The translations under genes and the position numbers were made by a program. Below the pieces are notes generated by a model. The model saw nothing but the letters and a program-made list of their open reading frames with translations, searched no databases and was not told where the DNA came from. Positions 48,476 to 60,345 of a stretch of 64,000 bases of DNA are shown here, piece by piece; positions within the stretch are counted from its first letter, which is position 1; every line of letters begins with the position of its first letter. Source of the DNA: Petunia secreta. Taxonomy: Eukaryota > Streptophyta > Magnoliopsida > Solanales > Solanaceae. The DNA lies in contig JARKIP010000010.1 of NCBI GenBank assembly GCA_029990175.1, positions 47,548,001-47,612,000 on the forward strand. The letters are read 5' to 3'.

Positions 48476-49979
48476 ATGTCAGACGACAACTACAACATTC
48501 CTAAGAACACTGCCGACGTAGTAGACAATTCTGTAAAGGATCCCATCGATCCTAGTGGATAGGCGAAGGACCCTGCCAAGGATTCGATTCTTATCGCCAG
48601 TGGTGGAGAAGACAATCTGTCATGCAGAAATAACTTCGGGCTTAAGGAATTCCTCATTGGTCTCTTCAAAAAACTAGGAAGAACGGGCAGAGCAAAACTT
48701 GGCCAACATGGTCGAAGCCATGACCCAAAAGTTGGGAGCATTATTTGCTGAATTATCTCAAAGGCCCATATCCCTGCGAGGACCAGCGCCTGTAAACAAG
48801 TCACCAGCATCCATGCTCAATTGAGGACTCAATATGGATGCCGCCCTCGATAGCTTTACAGTTGTCAATAACCAAGACCTTAAAGGAATACCTATCATTC
48901 AGGACATCCTGAACGAGATGAAGGCCATCCATAATCAGATTGGTAACGTGACAGGTGCTCCGCCTCAAGTTACCACCGTAGATGAGTAGAATTTTTATAA
49001 GCATGCATATAAAGTAGGCGTTGCACCGGTCTGCGTACTAAAGTACATCCGCCTGCCGGATAACCTTAAATACGATAGAATTATTGATCCGGACGAGCAT
49101 GTTGCAGCTTATTATACAGCCGTGAAGAGCAATAAGATTAGCAAAGAAGAAACTCAATCCGCTCCGGTGAAAATATTCGGCTCCACCTTAACTAAGTATG
49201 TCCTTTTTTGGTACACTCAGCTACCAATGGGTTCAATTGAGTCATTCACGTAGATGAAGGATTTGTTCAAGAAGGTGCATTTCGAAGCCCGTAAGCGGGA
49301 AAAGAGCATGAAAGACATCTTTTAGATCCGGCAGCGCGACGATGAGCCATTGAAGGATTACCTGGAGCTATTCCAAAAGGAACACATGGAGCTCCCTCCA
49401 GTTCTCGATAACACCGCTATGGTAGCCTTTGCCAAGAGTCTGAACTCTAGGGGTTCATTGGCTACTCGGGAGTTACATTGGAGTCTTTCATAATACCAGT
49501 TGACTACATAGAGTGCCCTACATCAGAGGTACACCGAGAAGCTCCGCCATGAACCTTATCAGTCGCAAGACCTCAGCGAAGGCGCACATAAGAAGTAAGC
49601 AGGTAGCCTACTCCTAGAGGGAGAGGGTGAAGGAATAAGAACAAAAGAAAGGATTCAGAATCAAGTAGGAATCGAAAAGCAAAGAAATTCCTGAGGCAAC
49701 AGATCCCACGACAAAAACACAAAATCTCGCAGCTTCAAAGATTTTGGGTTGAGGGTGAATGTTGTAAAGCTGGTCGCCCAGCACTTTGGGAAACTAGGCT
49801 TTAGCGTACGTTGGCTGCCCACTATCAAGGGCGTATCTAGAAAGAGCTCAACGCCTTACTGCAATTTTCATCGAAGCAACGACCATTCCACGGTTGATTG
49901 CAAGACCTTGATGATGGAAATTGAGTATTTGTTGAAGGAAGAACATCTCAAGGATTTGATGGAAGGGGGAGCGAGGTGA
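48476..49979 (+). pseudogene. Gag remnant of element D
   Basis: ATG at 48476 (MSDDNYNIPKNTADVV), with TAG near 48559. The capsid-like part at about 49010-49560 reads VCVLKYIRLPDNLKYDRIID, FGSTLTKYVLFWYTQLPMGS, then FT-stop-MKDLFKK and MVAFAKSLNSRGSLATREL. A late CCHC-like segment, YCNFHRSNDHSTVDCKTL at about 49858, belongs to the Tat gag C-terminus. Several in-frame TAGs and frameshifts are present. Confidence 0.75.
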
Positions 49980-50079
49980 TCATGAGCGCCCGACCCTAAG
50001 GATAAGAGATGCGTCAAGCCAATCTTCGCGACGCCCGGGTTGATCTAAATTTGGGGGACTCAACCATCGGAACTACCCG

Positions 50080-50540
50080 GTAGTCCAATTGTGTTCAGCC
50101 CAGTAGTAGAGAAAGAGGGGCATCATGAAGCTCTTATAGTCCCGATCAAAGTGCTCGATCTTCAGATTGAGTGAGCTTTGACTGATCCAGGGAGCGATGT
50201 CCATATCATTCAATAGGAGATACTACAAAAGATAGGCCAGCATCTGCGGATGATTCCGAGCTCCTATAGGATAACCGGCTTCAATAGAATATGTGAAAAG
50301 CCTGTCGGGGAACTAGCTCTGTCGGTCTATATACCAGACGTGACGAGCATAACACCCTTCTAGGTACTAATCTGTAATCTCTCATATGATGTCATCCTAG
50401 GATAGCCGTGGATACACGACGTAAAAGGAGTACCCTCAACACTTCACCAAGTTTTCAGATACCTAACAGCACGTGGAATCAGCAAATTACAGAGTGAGCG
50501 GTCCTCGCTTGGAAAGCATCCAGAGCTCGTTAGGAGCCTC
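50080..50540 (+). pseudogene. Protease region of element D
   Basis: Plus-strand frame pieces read EALIVPIKVLDLQIE, ALTDPGSDVHII (retropepsin-like D-x-G-S), RMIPSSYRITGFNRICEKPVG and LSYDVILG-stop-PWIHDVKGVPSTLHQ. The order and the YDVILGRPW-like block match Tat-type proteases. TAG codons interrupt it twice. Confidence 0.65.
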
Positions 50541-50561
50541 GATTCAAGGCCGAAAGCAGAA

Positions 50562-51470
50562 GTGAATATGATCAATGAAGACTCGCTATGGGATGCATCT
50601 CTCGAGAAAAAGGCCAGAATAGCAGTAGGGAAGCTAAGAGAGCGGGTGTCAGAGGTAAGTCATCTAATTCCTAAAGCTGCAGAACTACGGTACCAGCTCT
50701 TTGAGGTGTTGGTAAAATATGAAGAACCCGGATGGCGAATTCGTTGTTGTCTGGTGTTGACACAAGTAAAGCTACATCTCTTACAGCTTTCGACGATAAC
50801 TGAACCAGTTCACGAAGAGCACCTGTTGTTGTACGTCACGATATCGAAAGTGGTGTGGAATGTAGTCCTTACGCAGAAAGAAGATGGGAAACAGTTTCCT
50901 ATAAAATATGCTAGTAAGGGAATTCTATGGGCAGACCGACGCCTCCCGTTACCAGCATAGTTCATGGCGGCCGTGATCATGGCGACAAAGGAGTTGTGCC
51001 TGTATTTTCTTAATCATACGGTCAGTGAGGTTTCTTCAGTACCACTGCAGACTGTTCTGTCTAAGCCTGGGCTTTCAAAGAGGTTAGTGGAATGGGTCGA
51101 GGAGCTGAGAGAATACGATATCATTTATCAACCGCGAACAGCTACCAAGTCAACAATCCTAAAAGGCTTCGCTGCAGATTTTATGGAAGAATTAGTATCA
51201 GAGGCAGAGGAGTCAATAAAAAGTGCAGAGATGATAGAGTCCGGACGTTGGGTAGTATATACAGGTGTGGATCTCGAGGAGGAAGAGGCTGACCTTGACA
51301 TATTGATTAAGACACCTACCGGGAGAATCTTTTACAGGGCCGCAAGTTGCCCGAGCAACCAAGCAGAAAATGAAGCCATAATTCAAGCTCTTGACTTAGC
51401 CTACATATTGAGGGCCAGGGAAATCAGTCTCCATTGCGGCTCCCGATCGGTGGTCGATCAAGCAAACTAG
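50562..51470 (+). pseudogene. Dual RNase H region of element D (RT catalytic part missing)
   Basis: The upstream catalytic RT is absent: the frame goes from a short linker (about 50562-50770) into the first RNase H (LLLYVTISKVVWNVVLTQKE, KQFPIKYASK). A TAG at 50958-50960 follows, then TKELCLYFLNHTVSEVSS and LVEWVEELREYDIIYQPRTA. A second RNase H-like domain begins GRWVVYTGVD and continues GRIFYRAASCPSNQAENEAI and QALDLAYILRAREISLHCGS. Two successive RNase H domains are a known trait of Tat elements. It ends at a stop at 51470. Confidence 0.75.
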
Positions 51471-54007
51471 ATCTTTTTTACAGAAGGCAGCTGCACAGTA
51501 GACTGGCAAGCAAAGATAAGGACACTCCTGAAAGTCTTCTAAAAGTGGAAGTTTCTTTATCGTGAGGAAGTCATAGAAGACGACGAAGCGACTGAAGATA
51601 CGAATACCAGCTCGGGCGGACAGTCGACAGAGATCGAGTTAACTCTCGCATACCTGATGAACCTTGAAGTTCCAAACACAGGATCCGTTAAGAATTGGCA
51701 TTCTGCACTACTAAAATACTTGGACAAGGGAATAATCCCTAGGGACAAACCGATAGCAGACATCTGCGAAAACAAGTTGTTCATTACTGTTTGATTAACG
51801 AAGAGATATATCATTGAGTAGTTAGCGGCCCACAGGTCACACACCAGGGTTTAGCACCAGTCAAAGAGGGAACTTCAGAAAACACTTCCGAGCCTCCAAA
51901 AAACTAACTCTCTATCAAGCATGAGAATCTCCCAAAGACAAGAAAGGTATTGCTATCATTCAGCTTAAGAAGTACTCTTCTTGAAAGGTCGACTGGACAT
52001 ACGTACTCGATACATGTATTTTCTCCTTTCATGTTCTTCGTTTTATCATTACTTTATACGACCACTTAACCCCGTTTTTGTTAAGTTTTTTTGGCTCCGC
52101 GGCCCCTTTATCAATAAAACTACTATTCTATTTAGTCAATTTTTACAGTCAGATCCATCTAGGATCCAAATATTCATAGCCCCGGCACAACTTAAGTTGA
52201 AGTAATACACTCACTTTTCCTGACAAAAGTAGAGTACACTACTCGCTTAAAGCTAGATCACTTCTAGGTCAGCCACCATGCATTATTCGTTAGTTGAAAT
52301 CGTCCATTCAACAAATTGCACCTACATGTCAGTGGGGACGCCCGCCTGTATAGTGCCATAAAGTCTTAAAATACTCGAGTAAACAAGCATATACGTTCTT
52401 ACTTGAACGCAAAAATACCATGTTACATACAATGGGCTAAAGGCGTACCATTGCGGGCACAATATAAAGCTATCATTAGTGATGCAAATGAAGTACCCAA
52501 CAGTGCCCACACACGTCTTTAAAGACATTAGCCCAAAAAGGCACCCACAACATGCTGCTTGACTACAGTACTAGTAATTACACAAGTATGCATAAAAATA
52601 TTGATGAACGACCATTTTATTAATATCAACAGCCTGTAGGCTCACAATATACAATTGAATTCTTTTGTATACATCACTGTTCATTACATGCGTTCTAAAA
52701 AAAAACTGCAAGTTCCTCTTAATTAGATACGGCTGAGGTCCTTCATCTGGATTGTAGCTACTAGACAGCAGGAAACCTAAAGTTTTTCTTGGCATCAGGA
52801 GATATGTCAGCCCGAGCAATCTTCGGCACGCAGTCACTGATATAACCAAGGCCGGGGAGTTCTGTCCGCAGCGAAGGACCTCGGAAGCATCTGAGCACAG
52901 GTGAAACCTTCTCCCTTCACAATGAACAAAGCTCGAAGATTAGCTGCAACATATAGTGGTCAAACGGGAGTGCATAGCCCCACAGATCTTCAAGCACAAT
53001 CCGGAGCTTATTAAAGACGAGAGGGCTTGAGCTGGAACCTACCAGGAAGGTGACTCTTCCATTAGGTATCCCACATCCAACGCTGAAGAGACGTTGCAAT
53101 AGCAATTCAGTCGGACCAGTCGAACCAAGAGACAACCTAGAACCATAAGCAGAGTTAGAGCTGGGTGATTCGCTAACCCGCTGATGGTACAAGGCTGCAT
53201 CCTCTTGTCTGCCATGAAACAGAGCCAGGCGTTGGGGCATCAACCCAACACCATCAAAAGAGCCACCTGAACACCGACATCGTCCTGTAAGAGAAGCCTT
53301 ATGACAGCCGAAAAGGCCAAGCATCTTGGCCCTGCATAATAAGAGAAATATCATAGCAACCGCTTAGGAGATGAGCACACCGTAATTAGTGCACACCGTA
53401 ATTAGTGCACCTGTCACATCAAAGAAATTCTGGAGAACATCATTAGAATCCTGATCAAACTTCATGACTCGGGGGACTCCGTTCTTGCAATCATAGATGG
53501 AGAAATAGAAGAAGAAAACTACAGAGGGTCTTTTGGCTACAGTTTTCTCATGTACCATCCATTCTAAATGAAGGAGTTGTTATGGGAATATCAAACTAGG
53601 ATCAAATGCGAACATTTTTGTAGAAGAAAGACTATTATTTCATAACGGAGCTTTGAAAGAAGTAGTGTATCTCTCTAAAGAAAGGTTTGTGATTTTCGTT
53701 CATCATGAAACCTTTATGTATAGGCAGAGTAAGATAAGTATGGAGCGTAAAACAGTCAATATAATTATAACCTGAAGATATGAAATGATTCGGTGTAGTA
53801 AAAGGCGTTTATGAAAAATAATGCATGGATTCGACATTGACCAATCAGATGGAGACACATGGGTTTCTCAAAGAAATCATGTGTCGGTCTCCGTCAAGGA
53901 GACTGCGATTTTTAAGGAGTCAGTGAGATATCTTTTCTCATCCTTTTCACACGCCTCTTTCGATTCCTGACTGCTTATGACAACACTCAGCAAGCACGGG
54001 GATAAAT
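51471..54007 (+). other. 3' region of element D, no intact gene
   Basis: A weak continuation of pol is seen at about 51580-51800. From 52260 on the DNA aligns with 57000-57130 of element E (CATTATTCGT, CAACAAATTGC, GGGGACGCC, AAAGTCTTAA words). Minus-strand frames exist at 52917-53354 and 53364-53558, in the place where E has its antisense frame, but I see no shared domain. The purine-rich GGGGATAAAT at 53998-54007 precedes the LTR. Confidence 0.5.
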
Positions 54008-54488
54008 TGTGTGGGCAAATATATGCCACCTACAATTGTGGGGATACAAGTCCAACTGGCGAGAGTAGACTTAGCTTACAAGTCACCAGACGTAGAGGAT
54101 ACTCGCCTTCTCTTTAAGCAACGGCCGCTCAGTCGGCAAAGGTATAGGATGCAAGGCATACATTCTGCTGCCTTTGGGCTTACAGTCTCCAAGTTAGGGT
54201 TTCTTATATATCACCGCCTTGAGTTTACAGTCCCATGGCCTTATTAGTCTTTGTATTTTATCATAGTTAGAATTGGATAAATCTCTATTATAAATATCCC
54301 TCCTTAAATTGTATTTTATATCAAGCGATTCACACCAAATCCAGCCATTCTTAAGGAATAAACTCTTTACTTTCTTGTTTATTACTTTTCTCTCAGTTTT
54401 ACTGCTTTTCCTGCGTATTTACTGTATTGCTTGTGACTCTCTAACAAATTTAATTTTTTACATAAACGACAGAATTTAGGCCTAAACA
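54008..54488 (+). repeat. 3' LTR of element D
   Basis: 481 bp, TGTGTGGGCAAA to GGCCTAAACA, the partner of 47930-48414, with many substitutions between the two copies, so the insertion is not recent. Confidence 0.85.
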
Positions 54489-54490
54489 GG

Positions 54491-54675
54491 TAAATCATAG
54501 CTATAAATACCCCTCCTACCATTGTATTGTACAATCAAGCTATTCACACTGAATCCACCTTTCTTGTCTATTACATTTTCTCTCTATTTCATATATTTTC
54601 CTTCATAGTTGCCATCTTGTGTCCCTTTTACAAATTTAATTGTTTAACCTAGACGACCAAATTTAGGCATAAACA
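54491..54675 (+). repeat. 5' LTR of element E, right part
   Basis: Resumes E's LTR after element D, starting inside the TAAATCATAGCTATAAATACC segment and ending ...GGCATAAACA. It is followed by the primer site GTTTGGCACCCACCGTGGGG at 54676. Confidence 0.75.
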
Positions 54676-54736
54676 GTTTGGCACCCACCGTGGGGTCAAG
54701 GCAATTGTAGGTTTCTATGAAGGAAAAAGAACAACT

Positions 54737-56352
54737 ATGTCTGATGACAACGTTCCAAAGAACATTGATGTTGTGATAAACGATACCGCAAAGGATCCTA
54801 ATGGACGGTCAAAGAACCCTAACAAAGATTCGATCTCTGTAGGTAGTAACAGCGAGAACGATCAACCACATAGTAACAACTCTAGGCTCAAAGATTTCCT
54901 TGTTGACCTCTTCAAGACCCAGGCAAACGGGCAGAGCAAAACTAGGCCAACATGGTTGAAAGCATGGCCTAGAAACTGGAAGCGATCTTCGCTAGATCAT
55001 CGTATAGGCCAGCGTCCCCGCGAGGGCCAGTGCCTATGAACAAATGACCAGCCTTCGTTCCCAATTGAAGACTCAACATGGAAACCGTTCCAGGAAGCTA
55101 TAAAACAGCTAGCAATCAAGGTCTGGAAGGAATACCCGCCATTTAAGACATTCTGAAGGAGATGAAGGCCATCCACGCGGATCAGTAACGTGTCGAGTGC
55201 TCCACCTCAAGTTTCTACAGTAGATATGCAAAAATTCTATAAGCATACATACAAAGCGAGCGTTGCACTAATCCACATATCCAAACACTTTTGCCTGCTG
55301 GATAATCTCAAGTACGACGAATGTACTGATCCGGACGAGCACATTGCTACTTATTATACTGCCGAAAAAATCAACGAGATCACTGAGAAGAAACATAATC
55401 TGCACTGGTGAAGAGATTCGACTTGGCCTTAAATAAGGGTGCCCTAGCATAGTACACACAGCTACCAATGGGGTTTGTCGAGTCATTCACCTAGATGCAA
55501 GATTTGTTCAAGAAGGCACATTCGGGAGCCCGTAAGTGAGAGAAGCGCATGGAAGATATCTTTGAGATCCGCATCACGACGACGAGCTAATGAAAGACTA
55601 CCTAGAGTGATTTTAGTGGGAACGAATGGAGCTCCCTCTTATTCCCAACAATATTCTTTTGGTAGCTTTTGGCAAGAGCCTGAATTCCAGGGGTTCATTA
55701 TCCACTCGGGAGTTACAATGGAGTCTTACTCAATACTCGGTGACGACATGGAACACCCTGTACCAACGGTATAACGAGAAGCTTCATTTGGAACTCGAAC
55801 AATCCTCGACCTTCAGTGGTGGTACTCGTCTGATCGCTGAAGACATCATTCATCAGGGTCAGAAATGGGAGCACACCGAAGAGCCTCAAGCTAGAGACAG
55901 AAAGAAGAGAAGTAGGAGAGATAACAAGGCTGACTTCCCGAAGCCTGTTGAAAAATGGAAGGATATCAAAAAATCATTAGCATTCCCCCTCAAGGAGTCG
56001 TTCAACATTTATAGAATACCTGATAGGTTCGAGGATTTAGGGCTGCGCGTCAACGCCATAGAACTTTTAAAGCATTACCTGAAGAACACCCAAGTACGCT
56101 GGCCCAGCAATATGAGAGCAGAGCCCAGAAAAATGGATGTGAACCTCTTTTGTGATTTCCATGAGATCACGGGCATGAGACCGTTGGCTGCAAGGCTTTG
56201 ATTCTAGAGGTGATGAGGTACTCAATAAAGGATACTTGAAGGATCTGCTGACAGATAAGGAAAAGCAGACATACGTAAAATACAGGAGCTCAGAAGGTCC
56301 TCCAGATCTGCAGGAACCAAAAAGGTCCATCAATGTGATAGTTGGCGGCTAA
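54737..56352 (+). pseudogene. Gag remnant of element E
   Basis: MSDDNVPKNIDVV at 54737 parallels element D's gag start. A capsid-like part lies at about 55200-55780 (DNLKYDECTDPDEHIATYYT, LVAFGKSLNSRGSLSTREL). A basic linker with RDRKKRSRRDNKADFPKP lies at about 55890-55950. The late segment NLFCDFHEITGM is a decayed form of the zinc-finger-like block. At about 54970 a TAG replaces the CAA codon still present in element D (TQKLGA). Frameshifts divide it into at least four pieces. Confidence 0.72.
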
Positions 56353-56420
56353 ATGTTGTTTAATGATCCAAATCAAAGCGAGGTAACGCCCAACAAAGGC
56401 AACACCCGAGATTAGATTAT

Positions 56421-56600
56421 CATGTTCAGTGACGAGGATAGCACCAGCTGCAACACTCCTCAGCACGGCGCCCTGGTCATAACACTAAGAATAGGGGACA
56501 CATATGTCAAATGCGTCCTGGTCGACGTCGGCAGCACCATAAAGCTTATCAAGTGGGATAAACTATAGGCAATAGGAATTGAAGACCTAGTAACCCCAAA
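56421..56600 (+). pseudogene. Protease fragment of element E
   Basis: MFSDEDSTSCNTPQHGALVI, then VKCVLVDVGSTIKLIKWD, the V-D-x-G-S retropepsin-like block, then a TAG and AIGIEDLVTPNIYTLAGF. The frame fades by about 56700 and no reverse transcriptase, RNase H or integrase follows, so most of pol is deleted. Confidence 0.6.
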
Positions 56601-56700
56601 CATCTACACATTGGCTGGTTTTAACAATTCTTGCATAAAATCTGTTGGAGTGTTACACGACAGCTATCCTAGGAGCATCTGTCTCCAACATAACAACATA

Positions 56701-57494
56701 GGTGAGCCTCCTTGAAGTTTTGGGCAGAGTAAGAGTAGGACACTTGCAATTATTTTTAGCATTTACCTTAATTAAGTCCTTAGTTTCCTTTTCTGTTTTA
56801 CGGGTCCTCACCCACAACAACACGGGCCCAATGCCCTCTTTTATCAATATTATTAAACTACTCTTTTACTTAGTCAGATTTAAAATCAGATCCATCTATG
56901 ATCCAAACATTCGTAGCCCCGACATAACTTAAGTTGAAGTAATACACTCATTTTTCCCTACAAAAGTAGAGTACACTACTCGCTTAAAGTTAGATCACTT
57001 CTAGTTCAGCCTATAGGCATTATTCGTAAGTTGAAATCATCTATTCAACAAATTGCGCCAACATGTTGGTGGGGACGCCTGCCCACATAGTGCCAGTAAA
57101 GTCTTAAGACACTCGAGTGGAAAAGCACAGACGTTCTCGCTTAACGAAAAAACCCCTCAGCTACATACAACGGGCTAAAGACATCCCCTTGCAGGTGCGG
57201 GCCTTGTCCCAATAAAAACCGTCTAACATAGACGCATTCTAAGCAATCAGACACTGGTGCGCAATCAATGGACATACATGCCCAAGCAGGCTCACCATCA
57301 AACATTCTAGACATTAGAATAAACAGGGTGTCCGGTACTTAACAAAAACTGCCTAATTTCTTGGTGGATGCTCCCACGTAGGCATGGCTTTACAAAATCA
57401 TTATCTATAAAACAATTTACAACAAAAATTAAAATCGTCACATATAAAATAATAGATAATTAAAGTCAAAAGCCTCAAAACGGGCCAAGATATA
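56701..57494 (+). other. Non-coding middle region of element E
   Basis: Aligns in part with 52000-52530 of element D (TTTATCAATA, ACTTAAGTTGAAGTAATACACTCA, GTAGAGTACACTACTCGCTTAAAG). No coding similarity was recognised. Confidence 0.5.
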
Positions 57495-59645
57495 TCAATT
57501 ACGCCCAAAACATGGGCAAGTATTCAAATCATTGTCACAAAAAGGAATCAGAGGATACCAATTCTCCCTCGGGGGATTTCTTTCAGCGAAAACACTCCGC
57601 GAAGGTCCTGCTTCACCAACTGCAGGTTCCCTAACTGACATGTCATATTCTCTTTCACCACTAGCTTCCTTAGAGCCTTCCTCAAGGTTGAATCCTAGCT
57701 GAGCATCTGCTTGGACTACAAGCTTGGTCGATGAAGCAATCTCGATGGTTAGATCCAAGCTAGGGTTATTGCGAACCTGTTTTAAGGTAGAAAGTCAGCC
57801 GCAAGATTTGCATGGTCCACCTTGGCCATATACCGAGTGTTCGGTGCATTCATCTTCTTCTCCATCTGGTGGGAATCGTTACAAAGCTTATCACGAACCT
57901 TCCCCACGGATACCACTTTGCCCTGCAGCCTATCATTTTCGTCTTGGAGGAATGCAGAAAGGCTTTTAGCTTCAAAAGTATCCTCCTCAACGGTTTTGAC
58001 CTTCTCTTCCATCTCCGACAACCTTTGTCGCAAGCCAACCTGAACGGCTTCCATGCGGGTCACATTGGCATAATGTACTTGCCCTGTAAGTTTAGCTTCT
58101 TGAAGGGATGACTGAAGAGCTTCTACATCCTCTTTGTGCTTGCGGACCTCATTACTTACTGCAGCATTAAGGTTCTTGTTTTTCATCTACTCCAAGTGGT
58201 AGGCTCTGCTCGTGACTAGGAGCTCCTCCTTTAGCTATTCCTCTTTTTCCACAAAGGGCTGCAAGCTGGCGACCTGTCCCTGCGGAGTATCATTCTCCTC
58301 CCTCAAGATTTATTTGAACTTCCTCGTCGAAGGTTTTCGTGATAAACCATCAACCCCTGAACGAACATCAAAGGAGATGTTCAAAAGAGGGAAGGTGAAA
58401 ATCCATTTCATAACAATGCAACTAAGTGAGCGAACAAAGTGTACCTGGAAAGAACATCATGCGGGCTCAGAAGTGTGGTCAGTCACCATGCCTGGACTCT
58501 TAAACAGTTCAACCCCCGCCGCTATGGGAATAATAACCTCACGGGATCTATCAACGAGCTCTACGACGACAACCGCATCAATGACTACCTCTTTAATTGG
58601 GCGACGCTGAGGAGAGCTAGTCGGCTCAAGGACATGAGTCAGTATAACAGGTTCTGCAAGTTTTTAATGGGTAATCATCCATGAGACGTATGAAGAAATT
58701 ACGTCAGTAAAAGGCAGGAAGAGAAAAACCAACCTGATGGTAGGGGCTCGAGATGAATAGACGGCAGCATGACTTCGTCTACCTCACCGACCTCTTCTTC
58801 AGTCTCAGAAGCTTCATCAACATGGTGTTTACGCTTTCACATAGAAGTACCAGACTAAAAAATAACAGTAGAGGAATGAGTAGCAGCTTCAGGCTCAGGG
58901 ACTCGGGGGACTTCTCCCTCACTATTAGAGGTCATCAAAGCTCGTTGACGACTACTATGTTGTTGAGTTTAGCAGGCCTTTTCCTCCTTGAAGAGCGAGA
59001 GCCGCTAGCTCTCTCAGCCACCCTACCGCCGAATTCCTGCACGTCAAAGAGGGGAGCGATGTATGGAGTAGCAATTAGAATTTCCTTCAATTTAGGCATT
59101 AGACGGTGGGAGACCCCTAAAGTGAAATAAGGTGTCGTTAATAGTTGAAGCATGAAATCAAGCAAATACTCAGGAGAAATGGCTTACCATTGTTTTTTGC
59201 CCGCCAACCATTCATACCAACCAGCCGTGAAAGTCACCGTGTTATCAAGGTTTTTCTCAAAGATCGCGGTAACCCACATGGCTAACGCATAGTAGGTTAG
59301 CAGAAGAGCAGTCACATAGTTCATTAAGAGGAACGAAAAGTCAATTCAGGAAAGTGGCAATCGTAAAAAGGCATGAGATTAGGAATGTGGCAACTTGCAT
59401 TGCCTATTAAAGACCTCTGGGAAGGGGTAGGATGACTCTATAGATGGGGTTTGCATCGCCACATATCGATGGGCCCATCCATGGTCTTTGGAATCTTCGT
59501 TATTCGAGACTATACCTCTCCTTCCTCGTATGTTGAAGATAAGCATACCTTCTTTGTGCAAGCAGGGAGAATAGAAAGCATGGAGATGCCAGAGAGAAAA
59601 TTGCACCTTGGCGTGATTAGCCAAAAGATCCAATACGACCACCAA
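57495..59645 (-). pseudogene. Antisense additional reading frame of element E with coiled coil
   Basis: Minus-strand pieces follow one another in order. 59645-59379: a globular-looking part (GMLIFNIRGRRGIVSN, HGWAHRYVAM) that recalls the mobile-domain-like N-terminus of such frames. 59165-58935: a linker with a basic RSSRRKRPAK. 58330-57782: a strongly heptad-like coiled coil (KHKEDVEALQSSLQEAKLTG, RLSEMEEKVKTVEEDTFEAK). 57758-57495: an acidic Ser/Glu-rich tail. The coil is interrupted by two TAG codons near 58187 and 58235, and frameshifts separate the parts. Antisense extra frames between pol and the 3' LTR are known in Tat elements such as Grande. Function is unknown. Confidence 0.6.
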
Positions 59646-60345
59646 ACGCCAAACGTAGGGCCCGACCTAGCCTAAACAGATGTTATAATGACGACATATG
59701 TCCTCAGCAATTGAGCGAACACGCTTATTGAGATACAAGTGAAATGATATGTATGCACCATCGAATAACTAGCGCAATAGGTGGAAATTCTTTCCTCATC
59801 AATGGGACATTGATGTCTATGATGGTGGGGCATTTGCATTCAAGCCTGATGCAAGTCACGTCATCCTCTATGATAGCGGATGGGAGACTTCAATAGAGAT
59901 GTTATTATTCTTGCCCTCCTGCTTGGCTGTTTGGCCTTGCATTCTGCCACTGCCTTCGAAATTTAAGGCCTATAGGAGATAATCTTGCACTCTGAAATTT
60001 TTGGGAAGGAAGTTTGCTTCTTGGGCCATATTCGAATAGATATATTTTTAGAAGGCTGAAGACAAAATTTCCTTTGAGAAGAAGTTTTTAAAAAGAGTTT
60101 GAAGAAGAGTGAAAAGGCTCTATAATTATGAGATATGACAGGGCGATTGCAGCATTGGAAAGATGCAGATAAAAACCAATTCAATCACAAGGTCGCACGT
60201 CATCGTACTTGAGCTGGAATTCAATATAAAAAATGTGAAGAGACAAGGGACGAATATCGGGTACAGGCACATCTCTACGTCTTCTATCACACCTCATTCA
60301 CTTCCTGACTGCTTACGACAGCACTCAGCATGTGGGGGGACTAGC
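59646..60345 (+). other. 3' untranslated part of element E
   Basis: No convincing frame on either strand. A short minus frame at 59963-60184 could include an upstream part of the antisense gene, but it has no recognisable motif. The purine-rich TGTGGGGGGACTAGC at 60331-60345 is a likely polypurine tract just before the LTR. Confidence 0.5.

Larger units (their letters stand above)
47930..54488 (+). mobile_element. Tat-like Ty3/Gypsy element D
   Basis: LTRs lie at 47930-48414 (485 bp) and 54008-54488 (481 bp), both starting TGTGTGGGCAAA and ending CTAAACA. The primer site lies directly after the left LTR (48415 on, ATCGCGCCCACCGTAGG, a decayed form of TGGCGCCCACCGTGGGG). Inside are a broken gag, a protease region, the first RNase H and a second RNase H-like domain typical of the Tat lineage. 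The main reverse transcriptase and the integrase are missing. The flanks lack a 5-bp duplication. A 56-bp direct repeat surrounds it instead. Confidence 0.8.

Noticed and set aside
52917..53354. 145-codon minus-strand frame in the 3' region of element D
   Set aside because: It sits where an antisense gene might be, but I see no coiled coil or similarity to the frame in element E, so I did not call it a gene.
57724..58610. Plus-strand frames opposite the antisense coiled-coil frame
   Set aside because: Composition is Ser/Phe/Leu-rich as expected for the complement of a Glu/Lys-rich coil; no domain recognised. The minus strand gives the better protein.
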